64,000 nt of DNA, from contig OZ271831.1 of assembly GCA_965601455.1 (NCBI GenBank), positions 558,001-622,000 of the forward strand, written 5' to 3'. The notes beneath the pieces are model-generated. The model was not told the DNA's origin, did not search any database, and saw only the letters and a list, made by a program, of their open reading frames with translations. This stretch comes from JANQEU01 sp965601455. Lineage in GTDB: Bacteria; Bacteroidota; Bacteroidia; Cytophagales; Cyclobacteriaceae. Both the position numbers and the translations under genes were made by a program. Of the stretch, positions 15,444 through 24,279 are shown piece by piece; the first letter of the stretch is position 1, and the number at the start of each line of letters is the position of its first letter.

Positions 15444-16508
15444 CTACAACAACTTCAGCTGGTCATTTCTAATCGCGCCTTCGTGCTCCAAGAGCCATTG
15501 CTTTCTTTCCAGCCCACCAGCATAACCGGTGAGTGAACCGTCTTTGCCAATCACCCGATGGCAGGGAATGATGATCGCAACTCGGTTGTGTCCATTTGCC
15601 GTGGCTACTGCTCGTATCGCTTTCACATTACCTAGTCTGATAGCCTGCTCTTCGTAGCTCCGGGTCTGTCCGTAGGGTATGGTCAGCAACTCATTCCAAA
15701 CCCTGTTTTGAAAATCTGTACCGGGTGTATGAAGAGATACATCAAAATGGGTTCGCTTTTTTGCAAAGTATTCGGTTATCTCTTTTTCAACCTGGTCCAG
15801 GTGCGGATTGGGTCCCGGAAGGATGACTGCGTCCAGTCGTTTGGCCAGATCCTGGAATTCAGTTTCCAGCATTCGGCGCATAGTGAATTCAAGCAGGCAG
15901 ATGCCTTTCTCCGTGGCACAGGCAAACATGGGTCCCAGCGGCGTAGAAAACCGTTTAATGTTGATAATGTTCTTTCCTTCCGCTTGACTTGCAGAAGTCT
16001 TAAAGATATTTTTGAAACTGCTGTTGAATCCGCTGAGAGACTCAAAACCCGACTCAAAGGCGGTGGAAGTCACGGACTTTCCGTCGTGAATTTTCTGATA
16101 GGCCATATTGATGCGTAACATACGTTGGTACGCTTGAAAGGTCATTTGATGATGTTTCTTAAACCATCGGCGAACGGTATTGGGCTCCAGACCGCGCTCC
16201 CGTAGATCCTGATCTTTCAGTTTCTTCATTGGATTTTCCTCCAGCTCTTTCAGTAAACTGCGAATCTCCTCCGGGGTCTCATCGGGCAGCTGCATGGGTT
16301 TACAAACTTTGCAAGGACGGAAACCGTTCTGCAAAGCTTCATCGCTGGAATCGTAAAACACTACATTTTCGATCTTGGGTTTTCTGGCCGTACAGCTGGG
16401 ACGACAAAAAATACCTGTGCTTTTAACGGCAGTAAAAAACAATCCTTCGTAGGACGGATCTTTATCCAGAATGATCTGATACTTTTCTTCAAATGTCAAT
16501 GCTTCCAT
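15444..16508 (-). CDS. ada: Ada: methylphosphotriester/O6-methylguanine-DNA methyltransferase and regulator
   Basis: A 354-residue three-part protein. The N-terminal Ada zinc domain has the four ligands Cys35, Cys39, Cys66 and Cys69 (FCRPSC, RPCKVC), of which the first accepts the methyl group from phosphotriesters. An AraC-type helix-turn-helix follows (about 95-175, SVTSTAFESGFESLSGFNSSF). The C-terminal methyltransferase has the active site IPCHRV with Cys316 and the following GYAGGLERKQWLLEHE. It repairs alkylated DNA by irreversible self-methylation and activates the adaptive response. The domain order and length match full-length Ada. It is a single gene here with no alkA or alkB partner in view. 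Confidence 0.95.
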   Translation of the reverse strand: MEALTFEEKYQIILDKDPSYEGLFFTAVKSTGIFCRPSCTARKPKIENVVFYDSSDEALQNGFRPCKVCKPMQLPDETPEEIRSLLKELEENPMKKLKDQDLRERGLEPNTVRRWFKKHHQMTFQAYQRMLRINMAYQKIHDGKSVTSTAFESGFESLSGFNSSFKNIFKTSASQAEGKNIINIKRFSTPLGPMFACATEKGICLLEFTMRRMLETEFQDLAKRLDAVILPGPNPHLDQVEKEITEYFAKKRTHFDVSLHTPGTDFQNRVWNELLTIPYGQTRSYEEQAIRLGNVKAIRAVATANGHNRVAIIIPCHRVIGKDGSLTGYAGGLERKQWLLEHEGAIRNDQLKLL

Positions 16509-16565
16509 GCCGCTAAATTGTCACATCATCAACCGCTATGCTACCGAAAAATTGACAACCATTTT

Positions 16566-18035
16566 TTATTGGGCTTTTTTCAAACGGGCCCAGAGGGTGA
16601 GCCAGTTGTAGAGCTGGCTGAACAAGGTGAAATTTTCAATTACGCGAACCTGGGCATTGAATCCCCACATATCCCGATCAAGTGGATTGTTCAGCATCAA
16701 TTCCAACGTTTCTGATAAGCTCCTGATGTCCCTGGGATCCTGGTTGATCTTGCCATTTTCATCGTGAATGACCTGGTGTACCAGGCCGGCAGCTCCGGAA
16801 ACCAACACACACTTACTTTTCCACATGGCTTCAGTGGCGGTAAGCCCGAACCCTTCCTGAATAGAGTTTTGAACAATAATACTTGCTGTATTCTGCAGGG
16901 CATTCACAATTAATGCATTTTCCTTTTGGTTGTCCATGGGCAACAGAAGCAGGGCAATATCTTCTTTCAATTCCGAAGAAACATTTTTATAGGTTTCTAT
17001 TAACTCATTAAGTACTTCAATACCTTCGGGATCGTCTGAAACAAATTTCGGATCCGGGCCTGCAAGTATCAGTCGGGTCATCTTTATTCGTCTATAGGTC
17101 AGGCTCTCTTTATCCGGGATCGATTCGGCCTTATTTTTCATAAGGATGAAGGCATCCATCAATTCTTTGAATCCTTTTAGCCGATCCCACCGGGAGATCT
17201 CGAGAATCACCGGCCTCCAGATGATGTCTAGTTCCCCGTTCGTATTCACCTCTCCAAAAGACCCATCGGGCATTACTCGTCGGACCTGGTGCTCATAAAA
17301 CGGATAAAGCACAGGAGGCTTGTCGTTAATTATTCCTGACTGATGTAGAATGCCTGTACACTTGTGCATGGCCAACATCCGATTCTTATGACTAAGGGGA
17401 TCAATTGCCGGTGTAATTACAGCCGTCTTATCCTTCAACGGTTGGGGTATGTAGGATTCGAGGCTAAAAACGTGATGGTCGAAGACATCGAAATAGGGCG
17501 ATAAAAAGTCCCATACCGCTCTTGTTGTATCATTCTGTTCCTCCAGGCCAATATGACAACGCCAGATCATCCGGACATCCTTATGTGCCCGGATCATTTG
17601 CCCCAGAGGTAAGGGCTGGGGATCGTGAATTACAACCAGATCTCCGTCCTGAATGTATTCAAGAGCCTTTGGAAGGTTTTGTGTGTTAACAGCCTCGTAG
17701 ACTTCGCGGTCCTCATCGGTGAAAACCCCATCTCCACTGCCGTGAATGGCATTGTGGATTCTTTTAGTCAGGTTAAAAAAATGTGCATCGCTGGCTTCAA
17801 TGACCAGCCATTCGATTTTCATTCCCAGTTCACGGAGCAATCGCATCTGACTGGGTAGCATTTCGGCGACACCTCCACCTATGGCAGTTGAGTTGATCAT
17901 CCAAACGGTATAGTCTTTCAAATGGGTGACTGGTTCTCTTGATTTCTCCAGGAATTCGTCGACGGTATTTACAAGGGATCCGTAGGCTCTATAGTGTTGG
18001 AATTCGGATCCTCGGCCGATCTCAATTTTTTGCAT
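16566..18035 (-). CDS. treT: TreT-type trehalose glycosyltransferring synthase (GT4)
   Basis: A 489-residue GT-B glycosyltransferase of family GT4. The N-terminal half has the TreT-type motifs VWMINSTAIGGGVAEMLPS, VVIHDPQPLPL and WRCHIGLEEQN. The C-terminal nucleotide-sugar-binding half has EISRWDRLKGF and the E-x7-E region (IQEGFGLTATEAMWKSK). TreT makes trehalose from a nucleoside-diphosphate glucose and glucose in the cytoplasm, a reversible step used for osmoprotection or trehalose use. Assignment within GT4 rests on the HDPQPL and WRCHIG motifs. The flanking genes give no pathway context. Confidence 0.85.
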   Translation of the reverse strand: MQKIEIGRGSEFQHYRAYGSLVNTVDEFLEKSREPVTHLKDYTVWMINSTAIGGGVAEMLPSQMRLLRELGMKIEWLVIEASDAHFFNLTKRIHNAIHGSGDGVFTDEDREVYEAVNTQNLPKALEYIQDGDLVVIHDPQPLPLGQMIRAHKDVRMIWRCHIGLEEQNDTTRAVWDFLSPYFDVFDHHVFSLESYIPQPLKDKTAVITPAIDPLSHKNRMLAMHKCTGILHQSGIINDKPPVLYPFYEHQVRRVMPDGSFGEVNTNGELDIIWRPVILEISRWDRLKGFKELMDAFILMKNKAESIPDKESLTYRRIKMTRLILAGPDPKFVSDDPEGIEVLNELIETYKNVSSELKEDIALLLLPMDNQKENALIVNALQNTASIIVQNSIQEGFGLTATEAMWKSKCVLVSGAAGLVHQVIHDENGKINQDPRDIRSLSETLELMLNNPLDRDMWGFNAQVRVIENFTLFSQLYNWLTLWARLKKAQ

Positions 18036-18145
18036 TAATGAGTCATTCAGTTAAAGGTGCCTGAAGATAATCATTGAATGCATGATTTGAAAGACTGTCG
18101 GATGTTGCACGTACTTCCATCTGGAATTTTCATAATTTAGAACGT

Positions 18146-18763
18146 ATGAGGTGCTGTTATTTTAGTTTTTTTGTCGTTTTCTTCATCTGTGTGAAGCTGA
18201 CGGATGCAGACGCGCAAAGCCTTGAACTGATGCCAGGCACTCAACGAACGTTCACCGACATTCAGTGGATTAAAGCCTTTGATGATCAGGGAAAGTGGAC
18301 CATTTTTAGCAGATCCCGAGCGACGGTGGATTATGACAATGAGACTAACCTTTTCACCGGTGCTTTCATCAGTTATACCACTGCGACGGGATTTGGTGTA
18401 TCTGCCGTTGGCCGGATATCTTCCTCTGGTGGGGCAACGGATATGGGCATTCACTATGTGATTTTGAGAGATAACCTGACCTTGTTTGCCATAGTCTCCA
18501 CGCAGTTTTTTGATGATCCCAATGCCTCCTGGTTTTCTATTTTACGGTATCGACCGGTTCTGAACGACCAATGGAAGCTCTATACCAGTCTAGAATTGTT
18601 TAGTCGGTTTGAATCGGAGGGACATGTCTTTAGTGTTCAACGGATTCGATCCGGTCTGGATCGAAACGGATTTCAGTTTGGATTTGGGATCAATCTGCTC
18701 CAAGATGCTGATTTTTCAATCGATGACGCCAATCCTGGATTATTCGTGAGAAGGGAATTTTGA
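18146..18763 (+). CDS. exported protein, probable outer-membrane barrel
   Basis: A 205-residue protein with a signal peptide (MRCCYFSFFVVFFICVKLTDADAQ). The mature chain consists of alternating strands with glycine and aromatic residues (NLFTGAFISYTTATGFGVSAVG, LTLFAIVSTQFF, WKLYTSLELFSRFESEGHV, GFQFGFGINLLQ) and ends with Phe (GLFVRREF), as many outer-membrane barrels do. It is divergent from treT across a 110-base gap. No named family; function unknown. Confidence 0.65.
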   Translation: MRCCYFSFFVVFFICVKLTDADAQSLELMPGTQRTFTDIQWIKAFDDQGKWTIFSRSRATVDYDNETNLFTGAFISYTTATGFGVSAVGRISSSGGATDMGIHYVILRDNLTLFAIVSTQFFDDPNASWFSILRYRPVLNDQWKLYTSLELFSRFESEGHVFSVQRIRSGLDRNGFQFGFGINLLQDADFSIDDANPGLFVRREF

Positions 18764-18788
18764 CCTTCAATAACGAACTGCATGTGGG

Positions 18789-19463
18789 TTACCAGGTGAT
18801 ATCCGAGGTAATCTCGTTAGCCGCCTGAACGCAGAGCTCCACGTCATGGAGGCCAATATGGGCATTGTAGTAGCGTTCAACCCGGTTAAGTTCATTGATT
18901 TGTTCGTGTAGCTCTTTTGGGTCAGCAACCTGCAGTTTCCTGAGTTGATCGTGACCCAGGGCAAATAAAACATCCGCAAATGTGTGGTTCACCCATTTTA
19001 CACGGCAAAGGTCAGTAAGCGATGTCAATCGTTCGATCCAGTGTAAATCTATATTGGTTTGTTCGGCCAGATTCTTCCGGGATTGGTCATCAAGAACATG
19101 CAGATATAGATCCCGCGTATTCTTGATTTTTTCGATGAGAAGACCTTCGATTACCTCATCGGGAATTTGACGGAAATCTGAAAGCACTGAAGGTTTTGGT
19201 CGGTAGCTATTAAGTTCCCGAAGTAAGACAACCAGGTAGTCTTGGTCAATACCGGCCTGGGCCACGAACTCCTTCATTCGAGGCTTGGTACGCATGTGGT
19301 CGTATAGCTGCTGTACTTCTTCTATTCCCATTTTTTCAAAAACAGGAAAAATCTCAGATGCCTTTTCCTGTAGAATTCGCCGGCTTGGCAACATTTCCGA
19401 AGTCTCAAGTTTTTCCTTGAATTCCTTGATCGGAATGCTCTTAAAATCGATATAGTAGCTCAT
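18789..19463 (-). CDS. DUF4332-type helix-hairpin-helix protein
   Basis: A 224-residue all-helical protein with repeated helix-hairpin-helix-like units (SRRILQEKASEIFPVFEKMGIEEVQQLYDHMR, AQAGIDQDYLVVLLRELNSYRPKP, LAEQTNIDLHWIERLTSLTDLCRVKWVNHTFADVLFALG). This is the pattern of DUF4332, a domain related to DNA-binding HhH folds but of unknown role. It lies 11 bases after the exported dioxygenase-like gene in the same direction, so they may be cotranscribed. Confidence 0.7.
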   Translation of the reverse strand: MSYYIDFKSIPIKEFKEKLETSEMLPSRRILQEKASEIFPVFEKMGIEEVQQLYDHMRTKPRMKEFVAQAGIDQDYLVVLLRELNSYRPKPSVLSDFRQIPDEVIEGLLIEKIKNTRDLYLHVLDDQSRKNLAEQTNIDLHWIERLTSLTDLCRVKWVNHTFADVLFALGHDQLRKLQVADPKELHEQINELNRVERYYNAHIGLHDVELCVQAANEITSDITW

Positions 19464-19474
19464 TTTTTGCTGTA

Positions 19475-20089
19475 TTAGTAATCGGGAATATTTCGACCTA
19501 AAATGATATCTCTTTCACAAATGAGAAGTCCTTGCTGTTCTGTAAGTGTGATCACGTTGAAACCTCCGCCGCGGATCGGTCTTTTTTGTTCGTATGTTTC
19601 AAGAAGCGGATCATCAGCGAAAAGAGAGTTATGAATGTAGTAGTACTTTCCGTTGGGTTCACAAAGTGTAATATGAATGTGTTCGGGTTCACTACGGGAA
19701 GGATATGCTCCTGGCCTGAAGGTGTAAAAAGTGTACCGCCCGCTGTTATCCGTTTTCACCCATCCACGAATGAAACCGTGAGTACGACCCCAGCCCTTTT
19801 CATTTCCCATTTTTTGATAGATCCCTTCACGATTGGTGTGATAGATGTAAACCACTACGTTGTTGGCAGGTGTTAGTCCATCCACTTGGAAAACCGTTCC
19901 CGTAATTTTCATTTTGGGTTGAGTGGAATCAAAAAGCGGTAGGGTATCTACAGATAGCAATTCTTCATCGCCATATTCGAAAACAGCTTCGCAGCCCTGA
20001 CAAGGCCCACCGACCAACTTTCGCTCCTGCGTAAATGCAGTGACAGAAAAAAAGATCAGCAGGGTAGTGAGGGAAATGATATACTTCAT
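19475..20089 (-). CDS. exported intradiol ring-cleavage dioxygenase-like protein
   Basis: A 204-residue protein with a signal peptide (MKYIISLTTLLIFFSVTAFT) followed by an intradiol-dioxygenase fold. All four iron ligands of protocatechuate 3,4-dioxygenase can be aligned: Tyr91 (NREGIY), Tyr129 (RPGAYPSR), His137 and His139 (PEHIHI), with the framing motif GRYTFYTFRPG. The segment CQGCE at 30-34 follows the signal. Family members of this secreted single-chain type have aromatic or unknown substrates. No aromatic-degradation genes are nearby, so the substrate is open. It is divergent from padR at 20237. Confidence 0.82.
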   Translation of the reverse strand: MKYIISLTTLLIFFSVTAFTQERKLVGGPCQGCEAVFEYGDEELLSVDTLPLFDSTQPKMKITGTVFQVDGLTPANNVVVYIYHTNREGIYQKMGNEKGWGRTHGFIRGWVKTDNSGRYTFYTFRPGAYPSRSEPEHIHITLCEPNGKYYYIHNSLFADDPLLETYEQKRPIRGGGFNVITLTEQQGLLICERDIILGRNIPDY

Positions 20090-20181
20090 AAAAAAATCTG
20101 TTTCGGTTGAGGTCTACTAGAATGTACGTAGCTGATCGGATAGAAGATGCCGCGACTTTTATGTTTTATTAACAATGCGAA

Positions 20182-20223
20182 TTGATGTTAAAAAATAATA
20201 TTTTATACATTTGTCTTAGACAA
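20182..20223 (+). promoter_or_regulatory. padR promoter with overlapping palindromic operator
   Basis: TTG at 20182-20184 and TACATTTG at 20206-20213, separated by 21 bases, match the Bacteroidota -33/-7 consensus (TTG ... TAnnTTTG). A palindrome TTGTCTTAGACAA (20211-20223, 6-bp arms) covers the end of the -7 box and the expected start site, and partial symmetry extends outward to TACA...TGTA. A repressor bound here would block polymerase. The ATG follows at 20237. PadR autoregulation is the obvious reading. Confidence 0.6.
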
Positions 20224-20236
20224 AAGTGTAACATAT

Positions 20237-20566
20237 ATGAAAGGTACTTCGTTAGGAGAGTTTGAGGAACTGGTGATGCTTACTGTGGCAGTTCTGGACG
20301 ATGATGCTTATAGTATCTCTGTTTTAGAAGAGTTAAGGCGTAGAACAGCAAGAACCATTCTCATTAGCTCCGTGCACAAAGTGTTGATTCGCCTTGAAGA
20401 TAAGGGCTATCTGGAGTCTTCCGTTGGTGGCGCGACAGATCAAAGAGGAGGAAGAAATAAGAAGCTCTATAGTGTGACTGTGAGTGGAAAACAGGTCCTG
20501 GAAGATACCATGAGTCTGAGAAAGGGTCTTTGGCAGGATGCGGCAAAACTTGGTTGGCAAAAATGA
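20237..20566 (+). CDS. PadR-family transcriptional regulator
   Basis: A 109-residue winged-helix regulator, paralogous to the PadR at 1309 (shared opening MKG..(L/I)GE(L/F)EELV(L/M)LT, HKVLIRLEDKGYLESS, GGRNKKLYSVTVSGKQVLE). It overlaps the following permease by four bases (ATGA at 20563), so the two are translated together. Likely autorepressor through the palindrome at 20211-20223. The ligand or signal is unknown. Confidence 0.93.
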   Translation: MKGTSLGEFEELVMLTVAVLDDDAYSISVLEELRRRTARTILISSVHKVLIRLEDKGYLESSVGGATDQRGGRNKKLYSVTVSGKQVLEDTMSLRKGLWQDAAKLGWQK

Positions 20567-23178
20567 GCTATCAACCAACATCCTGGATGCGTCGATTACT
20601 TCTGGTGATCTGTAGAAAGGATCTTTTCGAAGTAGTAGAAGGGGACTTGTTGGAACTTTATCAGCGGGATCGTCGGGAGCTAAAAAAGTGGAGGGCAGAT
20701 CTCCGCTATTTTTTTAATGTTTTACAGTTTTTACAACCTTTTTCTATGGTTACATCCAATCGATTCTCTTTATTTCGAAACCACTTAAAAGCCATATCGA
20801 GAACGGCAACGAAGAAATTGTCTTTCCTGGTCATCACTGTTTTTGGACTTGCCATTTCCATTGCTTGTACACTTGGTTTGACTGGTTATATCTCCAATGA
20901 GTTGGTATTTGATAGGCATTTTGATAAATCAGAGCGTATCTACCGGATGACATACCGTTTTCAAAATGATTCGGGCTACGATATTCATTGGGCTCGGATG
21001 AACCAGGACTGGGTCAACGACTTACCTGAAGCTTTCCCGGAGATAGAGCAACTGGTCCGTTTCCAGTCATTTCGGCCCAGAGACGTAAAAGTGGGTGAAG
21101 ATAAGTATAGGGAATCCCGTGCATTTTCGGTGGATCCCGCTGTGTTTGAAGTATTCGACTTTCAATGGATAGAAGGGGGAGCTTCGTCTCTTCTACAACC
21201 GTACTCGGTGGTCCTTACCCGTAGCTCGGCAATGAAGTACTTTGGTTCTGTCCACGTGGTAGGAAAAGAAATAGAATTGCGACATGAGACCAAAGGTGAA
21301 ATGCAGCGACACAGCATCACCGGTGTGATTGAAGACCCGAAAACACAAACGCATCTACCTATAAATTTACTCAGTTCAATCAATAATCCGGAAGATAGAG
21401 TAGGGTGGGCATATACCTATTTACTGTTGAAAGAGGGTACAGGAATTTCGTCGTTGGAGACGGGAATATTCGATTATGTCGAAACCCGGGACGATGATCC
21501 GGAAGGTCTGTCCTTTCATTTCCAACCGCTGGAAAGTATTCATCTGCATTCCAATTTGAGTCGGGAAATTACCTCGAATGGAGATGTTCAGAATATTTAC
21601 TTATTTGCTTTCATTGGGATTTTTGTTTTGGTCATTGCGGTTATCAATTTTGCTAACCTCAATGTAATTCGTTCCATGGACCAGTCGGTTTCTGTGGGGA
21701 TTCGAAAAATATTGGGTTCCACCAACAAGCAGGTTGGAGGGTACTTCTATCTCGAATCTTTTTGCTTGTCATTGGCATCCGCGGTATTTGGTTTGATCAT
21801 TTACCTCTTCGCCTTACCCTGGATGGAGAAAATCATTGGTTATTCATTGCAGATCGACATACTATTACTGGGAGTAGTGGTTCTTTTCATTATTGTATTC
21901 AGCACGTTGGTAAGTGCATCATATCCTGGCGGAATTTACAGTATGATCAGGCCTTTTCAGGCTTTAAAGGGTCAATTTTCGCTGGGTAAAACAAAGACCG
22001 GACAGCGGGTTTTAGTTGGACTCCAATTTGTGATAACGCTATCGATGCTTTCAGGAATCCTGATCTTCAACGGCCAGTATAAATACCTCAGAAGCAAAGA
22101 TTTGGGGTTTGATCCTCAAAACCTGATCGCTATTCGCGCTATTCCTGAAGAAGTTAGGTCTCAGTATGAAGGCTTCAAAGGAAGTCTGCTAAATGTGAGT
22201 GGAATTGAGAACGTAACAGCTGTTCTTGAGGTACTCTCAGTCCCAATCAAAGATGAGGGAGTGGTGAATATTCAGGGTGTGGAAGAGACGTTCACTACTG
22301 ATATTCAGGTGATAGACATCAATGCTCCCGAAGTGTTGGGGATGAATATAATTGCTGGTAGTACTATACCCGGTAGCGTTAAGAATCGAAGAGAATTAGA
22401 TCCGGGTGAAGACTTTCTGGAGTACCTGGCTGGACATCAACGTGCGTACTTGATCAATGAGTCTGCCATGGATCTTTTTGGATGGGATTCGCCTGAAAAG
22501 GCTCTCGACCAAATGATTAGCTGGAGTATAGGTCAGGTAGCTCTAGCCAGTGGACCCGTTGTCGGCGTGGTTGAAAATTTCCACCAGGAGAGTTTGAAGG
22601 AAAAAATTGATCCGGTGGTACTTACTTATGAACCCATATGGTTGAATAACATAATTATCAGGACGGAAGAAAACACAGATATTAATGTATTGAATCGAAT
22701 TGAAGAAACCTGGGATCAACGTTTTCCAGACATGCCAATTGAAATGAGTTATGTTGACAAGGATGTTCACGCCCTATATCAGCAAGAGGAAAGGCAACAG
22801 GAATTGATAATCACATTTACTTCGATAGGGATTCTATTGACCTTCCTGGGTTTATTTGCCCTGGTTAGCTATACCCTTGAAAACAAACTCCAGGAATTGG
22901 CTATACGGAAGGTTCTCGGTGCTCGAATACAAGACATATTACGATTGGTAGGTAAAGAATTTGCCTGGTTGGCATTTATAAGCATAGCCATTTCCGTTCC
23001 AATGATTTGGTGGCTCGCCGGAGAATGGCTTACCAATTATGCCTATCATCTCCATCTAAGCCCAATGGTCTTTATTTATTCCGCTGTATCCCTACTTCTT
23101 ACAGTTACCGTAACCATACTATACCAGGTGAGAAAGGTTAGCGCCAGTAACCCCTCAGACATATTACGAATGGATTGA
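20563..23178 (+). CDS. FtsX/MacB-type ABC transporter permease
   Basis: An 871-residue permease. An ATG at 20530 exists, but the ATGA overlap with padR and the match to the copy at 1312 favour 20563. Domain order: cytoplasmic prefix (1-65, VVEGDLLELYQRD), first helix (about 85-110, FLVITVFGLAISIACTLGL), MacB_PCD periplasmic domain, FtsX core with helices near 345-470 (VGIRKILGSTNKQVGGYF), second periplasmic domain, and a second FtsX core at the C-terminus (ELAIRKVLGARIQDILRLV). The eight-helix double-FtsX layout is usual in Bacteroidota. No ATPase is encoded nearby, so it must pair with one elsewhere. Related systems export antimicrobials, peptides or lipids; the substrate here is unknown. 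Confidence 0.92.
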   Translation: MSYQPTSWMRRLLLVICRKDLFEVVEGDLLELYQRDRRELKKWRADLRYFFNVLQFLQPFSMVTSNRFSLFRNHLKAISRTATKKLSFLVITVFGLAISIACTLGLTGYISNELVFDRHFDKSERIYRMTYRFQNDSGYDIHWARMNQDWVNDLPEAFPEIEQLVRFQSFRPRDVKVGEDKYRESRAFSVDPAVFEVFDFQWIEGGASSLLQPYSVVLTRSSAMKYFGSVHVVGKEIELRHETKGEMQRHSITGVIEDPKTQTHLPINLLSSINNPEDRVGWAYTYLLLKEGTGISSLETGIFDYVETRDDDPEGLSFHFQPLESIHLHSNLSREITSNGDVQNIYLFAFIGIFVLVIAVINFANLNVIRSMDQSVSVGIRKILGSTNKQVGGYFYLESFCLSLASAVFGLIIYLFALPWMEKIIGYSLQIDILLLGVVVLFIIVFSTLVSASYPGGIYSMIRPFQALKGQFSLGKTKTGQRVLVGLQFVITLSMLSGILIFNGQYKYLRSKDLGFDPQNLIAIRAIPEEVRSQYEGFKGSLLNVSGIENVTAVLEVLSVPIKDEGVVNIQGVEETFTTDIQVIDINAPEVLGMNIIAGSTIPGSVKNRRELDPGEDFLEYLAGHQRAYLINESAMDLFGWDSPEKALDQMISWSIGQVALASGPVVGVVENFHQESLKEKIDPVVLTYEPIWLNNIIIRTEENTDINVLNRIEETWDQRFPDMPIEMSYVDKDVHALYQQEERQQELIITFTSIGILLTFLGLFALVSYTLENKLQELAIRKVLGARIQDILRLVGKEFAWLAFISIAISVPMIWWLAGEWLTNYAYHLHLSPMVFIYSAVSLLLTVTVTILYQVRKVSASNPSDILRMD

Positions 23179-23184
23179 TGGACA

Positions 23185-23739
23185 TTATTGTGAGGTCTCC
23201 GCTCGCAATTGTTTTAGTATAATCCCGCCAGATTCGTTATGATCAAATGATCCAATGACTGCCTCATTTAACGTTAATATTTTTTCCAATTCGTCGCATA
23301 AACTACTGCAATCGATGCTAATCCCTTCCATCAAAGAATACTCTGATTGGCCGTCATCAAAGTAGACAAAGGAGTCACCATGCGATGACCTTTTTAGGTA
23401 AATTTCAAACTCTTCACTTACCATTTGTTTGAGAGCAACTTCTTCCAGTATGTACCGTATGCTGGAACCATCAGCGGGTGGATTTTTCACGAATTCTTTT
23501 TTCACTTTCAAATCGTAGGTGTATCCCCATTCGTAGTCAAATCCTTCGATTCCTCCGTAATGATAGGTCCAGTTTCCACTTCCAATGTCACGCCCTTCCT
23601 GTACTCTCATCACCAAGGTTGGCCCCACTCCATACCCGGTTTCCAAAAAGTGATCTACACGCATATTGCTTTCTTCTGTGTCATCAATAGAACAGGATAA
23701 GATGCATATAAAAATGAAGATCGGTGACAGTACTTTCAT
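23185..23739 (-). CDS. lipoprotein with DUF4377-like domain
   Basis: A 184-residue lipoprotein: MKVLSPIFIFICILSC with lipidated Cys16. The segment GNWTYHYGGIEGFDYEWGYTYDLKVKKEFV has the GF-x-YE-x-GY-x-Y-x-L-x-V pattern of the DUF4377 small beta domain. A second part (SEFEIYLKRSSHGD onward) has no recognised family. It is convergent with the permease gene, six bases away. Confidence 0.68.
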   Translation of the reverse strand: MKVLSPIFIFICILSCSIDDTEESNMRVDHFLETGYGVGPTLVMRVQEGRDIGSGNWTYHYGGIEGFDYEWGYTYDLKVKKEFVKNPPADGSSIRYILEEVALKQMVSEEFEIYLKRSSHGDSFVYFDDGQSEYSLMEGISIDCSSLCDELEKILTLNEAVIGSFDHNESGGIILKQLRAETSQ

Positions 23740-23769
23740 GATGCCATTTATAACAAGAATAATACCAGT

Positions 23770-24279
23770 CTATAAATTATTCATCCAAACTTCCCGGCGC
23801 ATTTCATAGACTTTGCAATAGTCGTTATCGAAGTATCGATTTTCTACAAATTGATATCCAATACGTTCATAAAAACGATGGGCGGCTTTATTGCTTTCCA
23901 GCGGGTCAATCACCACTCGGGTAACTTCCTGGTTTTCAAAGCATTTTTGAAGCGCCATTTGCATCATTTGAGTTCCGAACCCTTTATTCAGGTAGTCTAC
24001 TTCACCGATCCAAATATCGATCGCCCGTTGATTCGGTTCAATATTACCCCAATAGTGAGTTTCTTCCAGGTATGGGTCGATGATTTGAAGGAAACCAATC
24101 GGTTTGCCGTCGACTTCGGCAATGAGTTGTTGTCTCCATTCAGGGTCGTATTTCAATTCTGATTCCCATTCCCAGTCAGAATCCGGATCAGACTGTTTAA
24201 CATGGGGTTGTTCATCCCAGTGTTTCAACAATTCCAGATCTTCGAAAGTGGCATTTCGAAAGGTGACATCATGTTTCAT
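23770..24279 (-). CDS. GNAT-family N-acetyltransferase
   Basis: A 169-residue acetyltransferase. The acetyl-CoA loop is LNKGFGTQMMQMALQKCF (about 110-127), and motif B is SNKAAHRFYERIGYQFVENRYF. The opening RNATFEDLELLKHWDEQPHVKQSDP and the WIGE block resemble the AAC(6')-type Acetyltransf_8 group, which includes aminoglycoside acetyltransferases and siderophore enzymes. Resistance cannot be inferred from this. It overlaps the CPBP protease stop by four bases (ATGA), so the two genes form an operon. Confidence 0.85.
   Translation of the reverse strand: MKHDVTFRNATFEDLELLKHWDEQPHVKQSDPDSDWEWESELKYDPEWRQQLIAEVDGKPIGFLQIIDPYLEETHYWGNIEPNQRAIDIWIGEVDYLNKGFGTQMMQMALQKCFENQEVTRVVIDPLESNKAAHRFYERIGYQFVENRYFDNDYCKVYEMRREVWMNNL

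Noticed and set aside
23770..24279. Aminoglycoside resistance gene
   Set aside because: The GNAT protein resembles the AAC(6')-type group in pattern only. Many members have other substrates and there is no resistance context.
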